Program-made: the position numbers and the translations under genes | Shown here: positions 11,257 through 25,435 of the stretch, in pieces | How the letters are laid out: every line of letters starts with the position of its first letter | Numbering within the stretch: the first letter of the stretch is position 1 | Notes under the pieces: generated by a model | Told to the model about the DNA's origin: nothing | Databases searched by the model: none | The model's input: the letters and a program-made list of their open reading frames with translations, nothing else | Assembly: GCA_013397695.1 (NCBI GenBank) | Contig: VYZI01000003.1 | Location: 2,591,696-2,655,695, forward strand | From: Centropus unirufus | Taxonomy: Eukaryota; Chordata; Aves; Cuculiformes; Centropidae | DNA length: 64,000 bases | Direction: 5' to 3'

Positions 11257-12464
11257 AACCATTAGCTCCCAACAAAGGGTGAGAAGACTCCCATTCCCAT
11301 TTTATGAATCCATGTAGCTTCCCTCCAAACCCTATCTGGCCAACTGGTATCTGCACAAAAAAAAAAAAAGAAAACTCTGATAAAATTGTCTCTGGTTTGA
11401 AGCAATTAAATGGTTGGAAGCAACCATTCTATGTTTAATTATAATCTACAATGATCTTTAAAAATTGTATTCTGTGCAAAGCCAGTGAAGCAAAACTATC
11501 CTAAATTCTTCTGCTGGCCTACAGAGATCTCAATATTCAATATTGACTGTGGCAAAACCAGGCTAATTTTTTTTTTTAAAAAAGTGTTGTCTCAGCAGCC
11601 TGTCTTATGGAGGGCAACTGTAGATATTAAGAGACTGATTAGAAACAAATCCAACTAAATTATCCTATGTACTGAGGAGATCCAAGATTGTCTTCCTTCT
11701 GACTCTCCTCTCTCTTCAAAATACAAATAAATTTCTGAGGTTTTTAGCAGCTTGTGAAGACTTTGCCCATACAACATCCCCAGCAGTATTCATAAGAGCA
11801 TTTTGCCTGCAGAAGAACAAATTCATTAGAGCTGTATGTTTTCACTAAGGGGTCAGGGAAGCAAATGGGAAGAAGGGGCAACATCTCTAAAGCTCTCTTG
11901 AGTTTAATTTCCAGTTCTTTCTGTAAAAAAAAAAACAACCTGAAAAAGTAATCAGAAAAATATGCTTTAAATGATGTTTATCCTCCGCTCCCAATTTGGA
12001 CTGGCACAAGACAACTGGCTCCTGCCTGCCAGCTATGGATACCACATTTCTCTTGAAATGTGCAACAGCCAGTGCACTCCTGTGTAGATTTTGCATTCTA
12101 AAGGTGAGGATTCAAATTCCACCTTGGCAGCTGCAGATAATCCACTTCTTTTGGAGAACAGTGATTTCAGATCAGAAAATTCATGTATACCGTGCCAGTT
12201 CAAGCTTTCTGTTTCACAACAATTTTCATTGCACTTTAACTCTAGAGATTTTCAATGTGTATCTATGAGTTTAAGTTTGCTCTGATATGACCTCAGAAAA
12301 ATGGCTTCACAAGGACCTGTGGCATGCAAAGGTGACATGCAAACTGGTATTTAAATAACTTTTAACATACGATGTCATAGATTTTACATCTTCCGCCCTG
12401 GACTTTTCGCCATCACTGCTTTTTTGCTCCTACACATACAAACCCACCCACACGAAATCATAGA
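11257..12464. other. Intergenic DNA between two CR1 copies
   Basis: Unique sequence without a recognisable gene. It contains A-runs near 11357 and 11925, a T/A-run near 11570, a 7-bp hairpin (11410-11427) and a 17-base AT inverted repeat around 11529-11545. Nothing else can be assigned. Confidence 0.55.
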
Positions 12465-12736
12465 GTAACTGAGTCTGGAAGGGACCTTGGAAGATCATCT
12501 GCCCTCTTGCTCAAAGCAGAACTATCTCCAGAGTTAGTTCAGGCTATTGTGGGCCTTGTCCAGCTGTTTTGAAAACATTCAAGATGGAATATTCTACAGC
12601 CTCTTTGGATGAGCTCTCCCAGTGCTAGTCCACTCTCACAATGAATCTTTTTTGCATATATCCAGAGAGAATATTCCTAATTGCGAGCTGTAACCATTGC
12701 CCCTTGGCTTTTCTCTGTGCACCCTATCTTCTTTAT
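12465..12736 (-). mobile_element. CR1 LINE 3'-end fragment (antisense)
   Basis: The plus strand begins with the reverse complement of the CR1 tail ('atagagtaactgagtctggaa' followed by 'gggaccttggaagatcatc'). It proceeds through 'tattctacagcctctttggat' and 'gctgtaaccattgcccctt', blocks typical of CR1 read backwards. The element therefore lies on the minus strand and is 5'-truncated and diverged. AT-rich sequence and a four-base N gap (12837-12840) follow it. Confidence 0.8.
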
Positions 12737-15700
12737 GCTCCCTTTAATATCTTAATATATGCATATTTATATGTTTGTTTGTGTATATGTATTTATATAT
12801 TGAGTCCTTTTTATACAATGTTGGTATATTCTGTTTNNNNTTTAAAACGTATTTTTATTTTTTTTATCTCTACTTTGCACTTCTGTTTCTTTATCATCTG
12901 TACATCAGATGGAAAAAAATATTTAAGATATTTTAAAAAAAATGCATCCTTGTGAAGCAATTAACCCTTAGCCCTCAGACCTATTTCATTAAGACAACTG
13001 CCTTGCTTTCCTATTCTTTCTGTTGATTACAGAAGGAAAGAGGAGCAAAGACTGCACACCTGTAAACACAAAAATGTCACCACTATGGGCACTGACAATC
13101 TAAAGTGGCCCTCGGAATGATTCGTTATTAAGAGGAAAGTGATATCATGGAAACTTTTACTTGAAATGTCAGAATTTGCGTGTTATTTTCTTGTAAGAGA
13201 AGCATTTTTCAGCATAGACATATTCTGTATTCAACATCTTGCCTGAATAACATTCTAATTTAGAAATTGGCTTTGGAGATATCTTCCAAGCACAATTTGG
13301 AGACCTTACTACTTAATGATAATAAAGGCTAAGTGTTAAATGTTGTGATGTTAGACACATGCTTTCTCCAATGTATCTGTTTAGCAATAAAGCGATTGCA
13401 GTATTTGTTGGAATATACCAGAAGCGTCTCTGCCAAATGATAATACAGAAGGGAGTTTTAAAAGAATTTTGGGCAGTTAAGAATTCCTAGATAAAATCCT
13501 AACAATTTGCATTGCATACTTAATCTACAGGGAGTTTCTGAAGTTAAATTGCCTCCATTAACATAAAAACATACATTCATGACACTTCTATAATCTGCAG
13601 AATATTATACTTCTCCACTGCCACATCATTGATTACCCCTTGTCTTATATACGTAACAAACAAAACTCAGGAAAACAAATCAAAAGGGAACTCTTGAGTG
13701 TTTTCTCTCAGACACTGTCACCTCCTTTAGCCCAGCCCAGAAGAAAGCCCAGATCAGTAAAATATTTTCCAACAAAGGAGCAATGGATAGTAACGCTACA
13801 GGAGATGGGTTTATGATCTCACCACATGCAGGATGCCGTCCATTGATATGTTGTTGTGACAAATATCTAAACAACAGAAATTAAAATTTTCAGTGAAAAA
13901 GTAAGAAAGAGCTTACATTTAGTTTTGCCTGAATTGCACAGATGTACCCGAGGACATATTTTCAGAATTTGAGGGCCATAAAATACAGCTTTTAGTTTTA
14001 AAAAGTGCATAAAACACACTAGAATCCTGCTTTTTGGGGGTTCCATACCCTGCTAATCATGATGGGAGCCAAAAGCCAGCTTTTGCTTCATTGCAGATTT
14101 GGAAAGGTGCATTACACCTTTCTTCTTGAACAAAAATTTGACTCATTTCTGCCCTCGCAGTAAAATAGAACTAAATCATAAGGGAGAAAAAATGAAAATT
14201 TAAGGTCATCATTCTTCAGAGTAAAATTAAATTAGAAAATAGGGCAGAGAAACTGTGATGTCTGCCATTTCAACAATACCCTAAGGGCTGAGAAGGGGAC
14301 TGTTGGAGTCAAAAGCATGAACCACAGTATGTAAGTAGCTGTAGAATTAACTGCGCCTATCTTCTGTTGATCAACAGAATGCCCACAAATCATGCTCCTT
14401 AGGGACTGAAAGGCTTAAATAAGTATAAAAAGACTCAGTCCTGAACTGGCAGAATAATACATATGACAATCTAGAAGATGTTGTCTGCCTTTAATTTCTA
14501 CTTTCTTTTGGATTCTCTCTTTTTTCTCTGCTGAGCCCTTTAAAGCGGGAGAACATGCAAGGCCATGCCAAATGCAGATATTTCACTTTGCTTTCCCTCA
14601 ATTCAACACTGAATTTTTTAGCATCACTCCAATGGATACTTTCAGATTGGTTGGACCTCAATGATGATTTTCACTATTTAATGCCAGTTTCTCTTCTTGG
14701 GGAAAATACAAAGTTTGGGTTTATAGCCAGCATGTAACAAAGGGAATGTTACAAATCACATGGTTCGGTCTAAAAACAGCTACTGATCAGCTGCAGTGCC
14801 CTCATGACACTCCCAAACCTTCCTTCACTCCAGTCCTGGTTTGGCCCACAGCTGGCAGCTGAATATTTTCTGACAGCTGGCTTGGTGAATACAACTTATA
14901 ATAACATTGGGCCCAAGTCCACTCCCCACTGCCTAGTACTTCTGGGGAGCAGCCTCTTGCACAACAAGCAATTTTTGAAGTATCAAAATCCACATTTTAT
15001 CTGCTCACATGAGGGACACAGAGGGATGTGGCAGTGACAGTTTCAGGCAAGGGATTTTTAAAAGTGAATTCGTCTTGTCTTACTGCTGTCCCCTTAGCAA
15101 AGCGTCACCTTTGAAACTGAAGATATTTTAAATATTAGCAAAAGATAAGACAACTTATACCATATACATATATATGGAGTAAGAACTAGGAACTAAACCC
15201 CTAAAAAATTTATAAGGATCAGTCAAGTGGAATGCATTGGAACATCTGCAACTAAGTTTCATCTGAAATGATGCACATAAATCCAAAAGGGAAATAACAA
15301 TAACAAAACCCTCTCTCTTGGATGGCTCCTCACCCCAGAAGCATTGAACTCAGTGGCACCATTTAGCTTGATAGTCTTGGAGAAACAGAACTTTGCTTCT
15401 ACCTCAAATCAGCAAATGTGGAAGGCCAAGACTCTTGTGACAGAGGTATTCCCAAACCTTAACTGCAAAACAAGAACACGATGTGTATCACTGTCTTCCG
15501 CTATCCCTATCAGTCTGATTTATCAGACTCATTCTGAGGAAATCTCTGGGAATGGTCTCCTCCCAAAACACAGCGGTGGTGACTTTGGTTAAAGACACAG
15601 CTAGTGCCTGTCCACTCATACACAACTGACTGCTTCCCCTCATTTGCCTGATGATACCAAAACCTACATCTCTGGTTGTATCCTAAGTAATCAGAAGCGG

Positions 15701-18240
15701 AAGGCAGGGCAGGGAGGAGGTGATCAATACAATCCCTATGGCAGCTGGGCCTCCATGCAGGCAGGAAATCAGGATTTGTTAGAATAGACAGATTCAGGAG
15801 AAAGGAACCCATAACTCAGGAAAGGGCCATACTTGGGTATCTGCTCACCAAAATATGTAGCTACGCATTAACCAGTGTCTTTATAAAATGTTGCATGTAT
15901 CAAGCTACAAAAGCATCTTGGAATGGGAGGCTGGGAGTCAGCACACCACACTCGGCCTGCAATCAATACTAATAAAGTTGCTGTGAGCGAAGGAAGCAAT
16001 GCATCTCTTGCTGGTTTCCAGTTCGGAAAACACATGGATACCAGCATGTGGGGGTCAGGATATGGATGTGAATGATCATTGAGGACAATGACGGGCTTGA
16101 GTACCTGTCTCTCACTCTCTGCCTGGTGGCCAGTAAAACACAGAAGATAGACATGAACTTCACAGGATCCTTTTAGAAGAAAATTGTGAACGTTAATCTG
16201 TTCTGTGATAGAATGGCTGTAGGTAAGGGCACATGATGACCATATTTTTTAAAACCCTTAGCTGGTGGAGGTTGTATCTTCCTCACAGTGTCTCTTTGGA
16301 GAGCAGTAGCAACACTGTGCTGCCTCCCTAATACCTTTGATCAGGTATCACCATTCACAGGCATCGGTAACCTGCGCCAGGACTCCTTCAGTAGTTTCCT
16401 GATCAGCTCCACGGAATAAATATAGGTCAGCTTTTGGACACTATGGAGGGAAGCAGAGGCTTCTCTATCGCTTCAACATCACTGACATACAGCTACATAC
16501 TGTTTCATGACTTTTTAAAAATCTCATCAGTCAAGGATGAGAAAATCGTCAAAAAGAGAATCAGCGCTAACAGTGTTTGTGGAGACTCAAACACATCTCA
16601 GGTATCACGGTTCTTACAGTTCCTGGCAGGCTGCCCCAGTATGAGAAGTATTCTCTCCCTTGTTTAAATGAATGATTCTTCAACCAGACTTCTTCTCTAA
16701 CTCTGGGAGATTTGGACTGTGGTGACTTCTTGCTTTCTGCCATACCCATATCATGTTATCTGTTTGTGGCGTTTTGTGTAAGAGCTCCTATGCAATTTAT
16801 AGCTTGGAGCCTTTGCCTGATGGATAGAAAAAGCTGCAGTGTGCCATTCCCCTAGTGGCAAGCCTGCTTCGGTATCACTTAATAAATCACCATTCCAAAC
16901 ACAAGAAAAAAATGTAAGTATGTTGGAAATTTGGATGTTGTAAAATTGGATCTCTGCTGTCATTCTTCTCTCATCACAAATAAACCAAAAAGAAAAGAAA
17001 GAAGCTTGTGGTACTAGAAGCCTTTGGATTGTTGTAACTACTAACCAAAACCTCCAATCAGCTGCCAACCAGACTAAGTTCCTTAAGCTGATTATTCCAT
17101 TCCTGTTTCTGCCATTTAAGTGCTCAACTGTAATATTTCCATGCAAACAGCACGGTGTGCCCAAAATATCTTATCTTACATTAGAGAGAAAACAAACTTT
17201 TTCAGGGAGGACACTGTATCTCTTTCCCCTATAGGGCTGTAACTATCCAAAACCATAATGGTTTCTCTCTGGGCAGGCAGGCGGGATTCTTAATAAGCCA
17301 ACACGCAGAAAACAGACAAAATTAAGAGACAAACACCAGAGCCTATTTTATCCTTTCTTTTCCCATCATGCTTTGTCCAGCTCTTACATCCCCATTATTA
17401 CCACTAACTACAGCTGACAGATATTCAGAAGTTACGTTTCAACCAATGTCATTGGCTGATGATTCCTCCACATTGTTGCAAATGTAACACTTCTCCCTCA
17501 TATTCACGGCTATCAAGGATTTTTATTTTGTCTCTAACTCTGCCAGGCACATTTATTTCTTCTCTGACAGTTTCTTTCCTCTCCCTTTTCACAATGTGCT
17601 TCAAGCCATTTCACACTGTCTTTGAGCTTTCCCTCTTCTTCTCCACTTGTTATGTCCCATTCCTTTGGGCAACCTTTCCAAACTCTTCTGGAGTGAAGGC
17701 TCCCCCCATGCCTTACCTTCACATCCTTTATCTTTATTCTCTTATACAAACCCATTCCTAGTTTGAAAATAATGCAGCTGGAAAACTTGCAGGAGGCAAA
17801 TACCACATTTCTTATTCCTCACTGCTCTGGAATCAGCAATTTGGAGCTGATGCATCCTGCAGAAATGGATGGATGTTGTCAGTTAAATATATGGAACCTG
17901 CCAGCTGATAGATATCCTTTTATATCCTATCTACTTTTCTCACAGGTGTAGAGCTAACACGTAGCGGAGGGGAAAGACAAGAGGGCCGTGTTGGCTCTCT
18001 CCATGGGATTGACTCACAACTTGTAGAGTGAGTGAAGATAAAAGAGAACATGATGGGATACTGGAATATGTGGGCTTCAGCTAACACAACTTCGTGGCTC
18101 CCTCTGCCTGGACGTTTGACAGTCCCACCAAGTCTGGCTCTATTCACGAATAAAGCACATCTATGATAGCGTATTTATAATGTTTTAATTGATAAATGCT
18201 TTACATCACAATTAAGTGTTTTTTTAATGCAGATTTCCGC
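12737..18240. other. Intergenic DNA, no gene recognised
   Basis: About 5.5 kb of AT-rich unique sequence with a four-N gap at 12837-12840. No open frame exceeds about 140 codons and none resembles a known protein. A sequence CCCCTAGTGGCA at 16849-16860 resembles the core of a CTCF site but lacks the flanking bases for a firm call. Confidence 0.55.
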
Positions 18241-18283
18241 CCCCCCCCCCCCCGCCCCAGGAATTTTTGGTTAGTATTTTGTC

Positions 18284-18332
<49 letters not shown>

Positions 18333-18470
18333 ACTCCACCCCCCCCCCCCCCCCCCACCCCCCCCCCCCTCCCCCCCCCCCCCGCCCCCGGGCGGTGATA
18401 GCCCTGCCCTCCTNNNNNNNNNNNNNNNNNCCCCCCCCCGCCCCAGGAATTTTTGGTTAGTATTTTGTCA
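18241..18470. repeat. Poly-C tract with an N gap and duplicated flank
   Basis: The block contains a run of 48 C (18285-18332) and further C-runs broken by single A, T or G, then 17 undetermined bases (18414-18430). The same 40 bases (nine C, then GCCCCAGGAATTTTTGGTTA and GTATTTTGTCA) occur exactly at 18245-18284 and 18431-18470, on either side of the C-tract and gap. This looks like one locus assembled twice from reads that failed in the homopolymer. The proline-rich open frame across it is not a gene. Confidence 0.85.
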
Positions 18471-21400
18471 ACTTTCCATTCTGCTGACTTCTAACAAGAC
18501 TTTTTGGCTATTTTTTTTTTCCTGAGCTGGTTGGTGGTGAGTAGGAGTGAAGGAAGAAATTCAATAAGCCTGCAGGCAATTGCTTTACTGGCAGTTTGCA
18601 CTGCTTTTCATTTTAGAATTGGCATGAGGGCGCTCCATGTAACACAAGCTCTTCTTTTTGACAGAATTGACAGATAAATTATATAACAAGACGTAGTTGG
18701 ACAGTTTTTTGGGGGGATGAGGATTGAGTGAAATCAAAATGGAAAGCTCATCTCACATCAGGGGTATTCCTTCACTGTACTGTTAAAATAAAGCACCTTT
18801 GATCCAAAAAGCTTTTATGGCACTTCACAAACGTAGCCAAGATGTGAAATGACTTAGTTGTCTAAATTAGGTTCCTCAATCTATAGTTCAACATACCAGT
18901 AACAACTCGATAATCACAAGTGTCTGACCTCTCACAAATTCTATTTACTTGGCAGGGAAGGGACACTGCAGATTATTGGTACCTTTAAGCTCTGCAAGTA
19001 ATTTTAGCTGAAACTGTATATTCTTTGAAACCACTGATTGAATTTGTACAAGAAACTAATACCTAACCATGTTGAAAGCAAAAAAAAAATTAGTGTCCTT
19101 CTTTCTTCTAACTTAATTTGAACCTCCTGGAGCCCCCAAAAATTCCGACATTTCCCATTCTTCATGCCACTTGCTTTATATTCCAATCACACAGCACATT
19201 GGACTATTTTTTTTGTACAAGTAATTTCCAATAAATGTTTTCAAAGCTTCAGAAGTCGTCAGCCCTAAATGAATTTCAGATCATTCAGGTTGATTTTTCA
19301 GGTGGTACAAAGTGAGGACGGGAGAGGAAAATTAGTTGAAATAATATTTTTCCTACATAAACAAGAAGGAAGGCTTAGCATTAGACACTGTCTAGCCAGG
19401 TAAAAACATTAGGAAAACAATTTTTACATCAAGGAAATCATACAACACAATGTTCATATTAGCGAGAGCAATGAACTGCAGTTTTATGGAAGATCAACTC
19501 TGTCTAAATGTCATCACCTCTCAAAAAGACAAGCTGGTACCATGGGAGGAAAAATGCTCCTTAAAGCAGTAGAAATAGGGACACACCCACTCGCTCCCAA
19601 TTAAGCATCATCTGAACAACTATTATCAAACACCACACTGCATTTCCATGGTGCCTACTGATCAAGGATATGAAAACATAGAGATATAATTAACATCCCA
19701 ATACTGCCAAAAGGTACCTTAACTTCTCCTAAGTGCAGACACGAAGACTACATTCAATTTCTTTGAGATTACTCAAGATATCTGTGTCCAAGCCATGCGT
19801 AGAATCTAAATCCTTCACAATCACCCGCTTCATACATTCATTCACAAGGTCCACACCTCTACACATGCAATAAAGGCTCTGGCATCGCACAATTCTTCCC
19901 TTAATACCATAGCCTCTGAGCACTGAGGGGCAGCAATTACGTTTCCAACATGGGTATAAAAACATATTGTCCTAAATAGTTGCTTCCACATAACCTGCCA
20001 ACGATCATTACTAGAGGAATATAGTCTTCATGTTCACAAGCAACCCCTCCCCTCCCCAAACAAATTCTTCCATGTATATTGGATGTTCGCTGCAACAAGT
20101 AGCTCAACCTATTGAAACAAGCTTAAACTTTTGTTTGCATTAAAATTTCTCTTCATGGCTAACTTAGTATATTCAGGGCTGGTTAGTTCCAGGAAGACGA
20201 GCTCCAACACTGCAATCATCTAATTCATATACGTTTTCAAAACTCCTTTAAGTTATACCGTATGTTTCTAATGCATTAGGATTTTACCTGATACTAAAGT
20301 TCAAATTTTTCCAGCAGCTATAATGCATGTATGAACGCAAACGCTCATGAAGATATTTCGGGACATGCTGGATGAAATAGTCCATACCATGAGCACAGTC
20401 TGGATGGGTGAGGTGCGCAGTGCCATGTCGAGTCTGCTACCACACAGCCTCTGTGACAAGGGGAAGGAGGGATTATACACAGCCTAAATTCAAAATGCCA
20501 TCCTCCCACAGAGGATGCACTGAGCAAGAAGCAAATATAGTAGTGATGAAAATGTGTGCAAAGCAGAGTCAAAGAATATGATGAGGTGGAGATTACACAG
20601 GAGTCCAGGCTGCTAAGAAACCACAGATATCTTCTAATTGAACAACCTTGGATAACCACAATGCAATGATGGTTTTACTCTTTGTAAAGCATTTCTCATT
20701 CTCATACAAATTGAAAATATTCTTTAGGAGGCTTGCAGCTGTGCACTTTCACATATTTAAATTATAGTTTATTGTATTAGGACTGCTTTGTACAAGTAAA
20801 GGAGCCTATTACCAGCACTGCCCTCCTTATCACTGCCTTCCTCTTTAATTGAAGTCCTTCACTCCTTCAAAAGCCCTGAATGGCTTTTACAGGCCTAGTT
20901 CCTAAGGGCATTTCTGCAGTAAGATTTAAAACATTTATTGAAACTATTAAAAATTTATTTTAAAAATTGCAAATATGACAACACATGTTCACTAAATGAG
21001 ATTAAACATTTTAAACCCTGGAGAATCAAAACTTTACACATTACTCTTGTTTAAAGAGACAACTACAATCTTCATTCTCTATAAAAAGCAGCAAAACTTG
21101 AAAATATGACACTGCAACTGCTCAAAAATGTACTGAAAAACAAAACAACTCGAGTCGTTGCAGAAGTACAAGGTTTCCCCATCTTCCACCTCTCTTCCCT
21201 CCCAAAGGAAGTCTTAAAATGTTCTTAGCCTTTCCCCTTTTTTCAAGGGCTTCTTTTAGCAGTTACCACAAAAGTGGATCTTCATGTAATTTATAAAGAA
21301 CAGCTACTCTTGGATGCTTATAAAATATTGCTCCTAATGAGATTTCTAAAGCTTAGGGAATGGGAAATTGTGACAAATTTGCAATTGTCCTACTCGAAGT

Positions 21401-23394
21401 TTCATCTCCTGCCAAACTATTGCAAACTCACGCACTGGCCAGCTCCATCCTTCCACTGACAACATGCTTCCCCCTCCCTGTGTAATTCAGTCATCTATTT
21501 TGTGAAGACCTACTCAATTCACTCTAAGGAAGAGTGTGGTATCGATTCCCATAGCAACACACACTGCTGAGCACACATTTAGCCATGTAGAAAAGCCTTA
21601 GAGCCAGGACCAGCAGCAGTGCAGAGCACAGGTACAGCACTGTCATGTGCATCCCATGAGAGGGCTCATATTTTTGACATTTTGGTTCAACAAAAGTTTT
21701 CTCTTTGAATAGCAGTGCTGGCACAGAAGAAAATCAGGGGAACTAATTTCTTACTAGGCCTCATTTTGAGCTCCTCTTCAGAAACCTGTGTACTTCAGTG
21801 ATCACCGCACCAGGATTGAAACGTTAGTGCAAGTCCAAGACACTAGTCCTCCACCCTCCTCCACCACCCCTCTCCAAAAAAAAAAAAAGAAAATCAACCC
21901 ACAAAAGCAGCTTTAAACCTACAGCAAGTTGTATAAGTGTCACACTAAAAATCACGATCATTGACTGCACGTGAATAACTGTTGGCGTTTTGTGAGCTGG
22001 ACTGGAGCCATTAAGCTGTACAGCAGTTGGTTAATGCAGGAATTTCAAGTGTAGGGATGACCAAAAACACTTTGATGCACAACACATTTAGAGAAGGTAC
22101 TCTAATAATTTTGAACAGAAGTTTTCCTTTAAGGTTTACACATAGAAAAATTGCTCAAGCCTCCAGAACTGTTCAGTTACTCATTTCTCACTCAATATCT
22201 GAAACAGAGAAACTACCAAGAATTTAAGCAGGACAACAATCTGCACATACCTTTTCTATGCATGTGCACCTGACAGATGAAAGGTCACAAAAAACCAGAA
22301 CTCTGTAATACCTATAATACAGTATTGTGCTCCTGAGATGAGATGATTTTAAAATTATAAGTAAATTCTTCCTGTCAAAAGGAAAGCTGCATGTGGGCCA
22401 TTTCCCTGCTGTTTACAAAAAACATTCCAGTTCTATCTCATTTCAGAATTCTTTAATTATTACACAACAGCACTTCTGTGATTGTCTTATCAAACAATGA
22501 ATATGGCTATTACGCATTCTGGATTGTTCTACAGTAAGTATTTTAGGGCTGTAATGATACAGTGAAACTAGGGTTTGCAATTCAGTCAATGCCTTGAGAG
22601 AAAACTTGAGGAACAATAAGAAACCTGGAATAAAGTGCATACTCAGCTTTAGGAAACTGCTCTCCAGAAGCAGCTTGCTAACTTCAGCTACAATTCAGAC
22701 TCTCCAGCCCAATCACAGGAACCAATCCTTTACATTAAGTGAATCCTTGTGCTTTTTGAGCTGATGTATATAGCCCCACAACCATCTACTTTTAACCGCT
22801 TACCTTCCACCCCTTAAATCCCGTCTGCTAGGCCAGCACAACTATTTTGACACTCCAAAAAAGCATATTTTAACTTTACTATAGCTAGATCAGCTCTTTG
22901 AAGGCACAAATAGCTGCGCAGCACAAGGGTTTTGGACAAAAAAGGGTGTTGCATGACAGCCAGAGCAATCATCCAAGAAGCATAGCTGCAAAATCAGAGT
23001 GCCTATTGAATGCATTAGTAACCAAAACCTAATGCATTCTATAAAAGAGCTTTAAAGAAACAATTGTTAATTACATCCCCTTCCCACACATGCCCCAGTT
23101 AAGATTTTATTCCTCTACAGTCCTTTATGTAATAGTAGAACACTTCCCATTGCAAATGCCCTGAACACCTACTACCTTCCAGGTTATGAAGGTAGGAGTT
23201 TTGCCTGCCATCGTTCCCCATCCTCCCCTGCCCCAGCTTTTACAACTATGAGGATTGCAGGACTAGACTGTAGCACAGTGAAAAGTTCCATTAAATCATC
23301 TGTTGGAAACCACTTCCATCGTGTTGTATTAAAGTACACTTTAAAATTATTACTGTGTATATTAATAAACAGAACACAATAATAAAACTACTTA
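18471..23394. other. Intergenic DNA, no gene recognised
   Basis: AT-rich unique sequence with short homopolymers and a pyrimidine-rich run near 21848-21876. All open frames are short (at most about 104 codons) and unlike known proteins. No RNA gene was recognised. Confidence 0.55.
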
Positions 23395-24160
23395 GACTGG
23401 AAAGGATCTCTGGAGGTCAAGAAGTCCAACTCCCTGTTCAAAGCAGGTCTACGTCTATCAGGATGGTCAGGTACTTAGATTGAGCATATCCAAAGATGGA
23501 GAGTTCATAACTGGTGACTGGTTCCAGTGCTTGGTCATCTTCATGGTAAGACAATACAAATTTTTTTTTTTATATCTACTTAGAATTTCCTCATATTCCA
23601 ATTTGTGTCCATTGCCACTCATCCTGCCCCCATGCACTTTCAAGGGCATTTTACTGCCATTCCTCCCATTGAAGGGCTCAAAGACAGCAAGAAAATCTGG
23701 TCTTGGCCTTCTCTTAAGGCTGAACATGATCTGCTTTCTCCTTTAGTGTCACATGCTCTTACCTCCATCCTTTTTCATATCCTTCCATTGACCTGCACCA
23801 GATTATCGGTATCTGCCTTCTATTAGCAAGCCCAAAGTTGATCACAGTATTCCATCAGTGTTCTCAAAGCGGCAATAGCCAATTCCATAAAGCTGGTTCT
23901 GCTCTTTCCTAGTAAAGCCCAGATAGGACACTGCACTATGGTTCTACTATAGGCATGCCTCTTTCCACAAGGTCACTTGCTGACTTGTGCTCACCTTGCT
24001 GTCCAGCCCATCCCCAAGTCCTTTTCTGGAAAGCTACTTTCCATTCAGTCCATGAACCCACCTCCACTGCTACATGAGGTTATTTCATTCCAGGTGCAGG
24101 ACTTAACTCTTGGCTTTGTTGAACTTCAAAGATCAACCAATTCCTCCAGCATATGGACTT
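23395..24160 (-). mobile_element. CR1 LINE fragment (antisense), longest copy in the window
   Basis: The plus strand starts with the reverse-complement CR1 tail region ('gactggaaaggatctctgga', 'aagaagtccaactccctg'). It runs through blocks typical of CR1 read backwards: a 'ttggccttctcttaaggctgaaca' equivalent, 'cctttttcatatccttcc', 'tccccaagtccttttctg' and 'ttccaggtgcaggact', then 'ctttgttgaacttcaaa'. The right boundary is uncertain. Numerous indels and a T-run near 23561 show it is old and cannot encode a working reverse transcriptase. Confidence 0.8.
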
Positions 24161-25300
24161 CTCATGTGCAGTCAGCACAGTACATAGTACAGGATTACAC
24201 AAGAAAAGAGCCTGCCTTGAAAGCAATTTCTAAAGAAAGACCTGGCATATTCATGGACAAATCTGATCCTGTGACTGTTTCCCAGCAAACATGTAATGAC
24301 AGACACTACACAGGACGGCTGGCAAGTTAAGAAAACCAAAGCAAACAACTTCCCACCTGTAGATGGTGTTCCAGAACTTTTAGAGCAAAAAGGGAAAAAG
24401 ACACATGGTTGAAATAAAGTGAAGCTGTCATTAAATTTTTTCCTCAACCTGAATGGCAAAACTGGTCACAGAGACAGTGTCTCTTCCTATTCACATCCAC
24501 CTCACTGTTCAGTCAACTATACTTCAGAACCCTCAATAAGGGCCTTTGATTTTCCAATTAGAGGTGCTACGATACATTCTGAAGTGCAAAGGTGCTAAGG
24601 AAACTCAGGGAACTATGAAACACTGGCTGAATAAAAAAAAAAATCACCAGAAACTTAAAGAAACCCTTAAATTACAACGGCTGAACAATACATGGTTTTG
24701 TTGTTTCATGTTTGCACTGCAAATCTTAAGAACTTTAGATTTCAAAAGAAAAAAGCTGTAAACCATACCCCACTCATTAGCCAGATTTTCTGAAAGACTG
24801 TCCTCAGTGCCAAACAAAAATCTCTACTCCAGAAAGTTTCCAACACTTGGCAAGATTAAAAATGAGACTTAGAACAAAAATGAGAACTATAACAGGAAAG
24901 TTAGGAAGCATGAACACACTTGTCTACCCATATAATTCTGTATGTACATTATGTTAGGTTTCATAAAAGGTGTAGGTCAAACATGCCTTGGTGCTACCAA
25001 GCTTCTTCTGTGACAAACAAACATGGGAGTGCAGAAAATAATTTTGGTTTGGCAAAATGTTCAGTGGGGAACCATTTATTCATATCTGCTTTTAGTCCTT
25101 ATTTGTGATGTTTGCAATAGATAATAAATAATTTCCTGCTTCCAAACTCTGACAGCTCTGAGAGCAATAGCATCCTTTGGTACAAACAAATGTAACAGAA
25201 CTGACATTTTAAGTTTTGCAAACTGTGATCCAGAATGCTTCAGAACACCGGTATGCTAAGAAGCCCCTGTACAACGTACTCAGATACTTAAAGAGATGCA
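24161..25300. other. Intergenic DNA just downstream of EIF3E
   Basis: Unique sequence between the CR1 copy and the EIF3E cleavage region. No gene was recognised. Confidence 0.55.
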
Positions 25301-25304
25301 GAGA

Positions 25305-25435
25305 CTGTTAAATTTCACCAATTTTATTCAAATAATGTTGGATGGAACACAATTACCTTTTTGTCAAAAAAGTTATATATTTATGTACTTTTTTACTTAA
25401 ATGAAAACTGATTTTTCTCCCTCTGCAGAAGTATG
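25305..25435 (-). other. EIF3E: EIF3E 3' untranslated region
   Basis: AT-rich sequence between the TGA and the predicted cleavage site, within the last exon. The length is inferred from the AATAAA. No second signal was examined in detail. Confidence 0.65.
25323..25328 (-). terminator. EIF3E: EIF3E polyadenylation signal AATAAA
   Basis: A canonical AATAAA on the minus strand lies 108 bases after the stop codon. T-rich sequence follows, so cleavage is expected near 25300-25310, giving a short 3' untranslated region of roughly 130 bases. Confidence 0.8.

Noticed and set aside
10890..11356. 121- and 100-codon open frames
   Set aside because: They overlap a degraded CR1 element on opposite strands, so they are repeat remnants and shadows.
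12091..12130. tRNA-like T-arm (GGATTCAAATTCC with flanking complementary bases)
   Set aside because: No A-box, anticodon arm or acceptor stem could be placed around it, so it is not a tRNA or a clear tRNA-derived SINE.
18196..18525. 109-codon proline-rich frame
   Set aside because: It is the translation of a poly-C tract and an N gap with a duplicated flank.
23467..24330. Several open frames of 73-117 codons
   Set aside because: They lie mostly in the antisense CR1 copy and its edge. None keeps a reverse-transcriptase frame.
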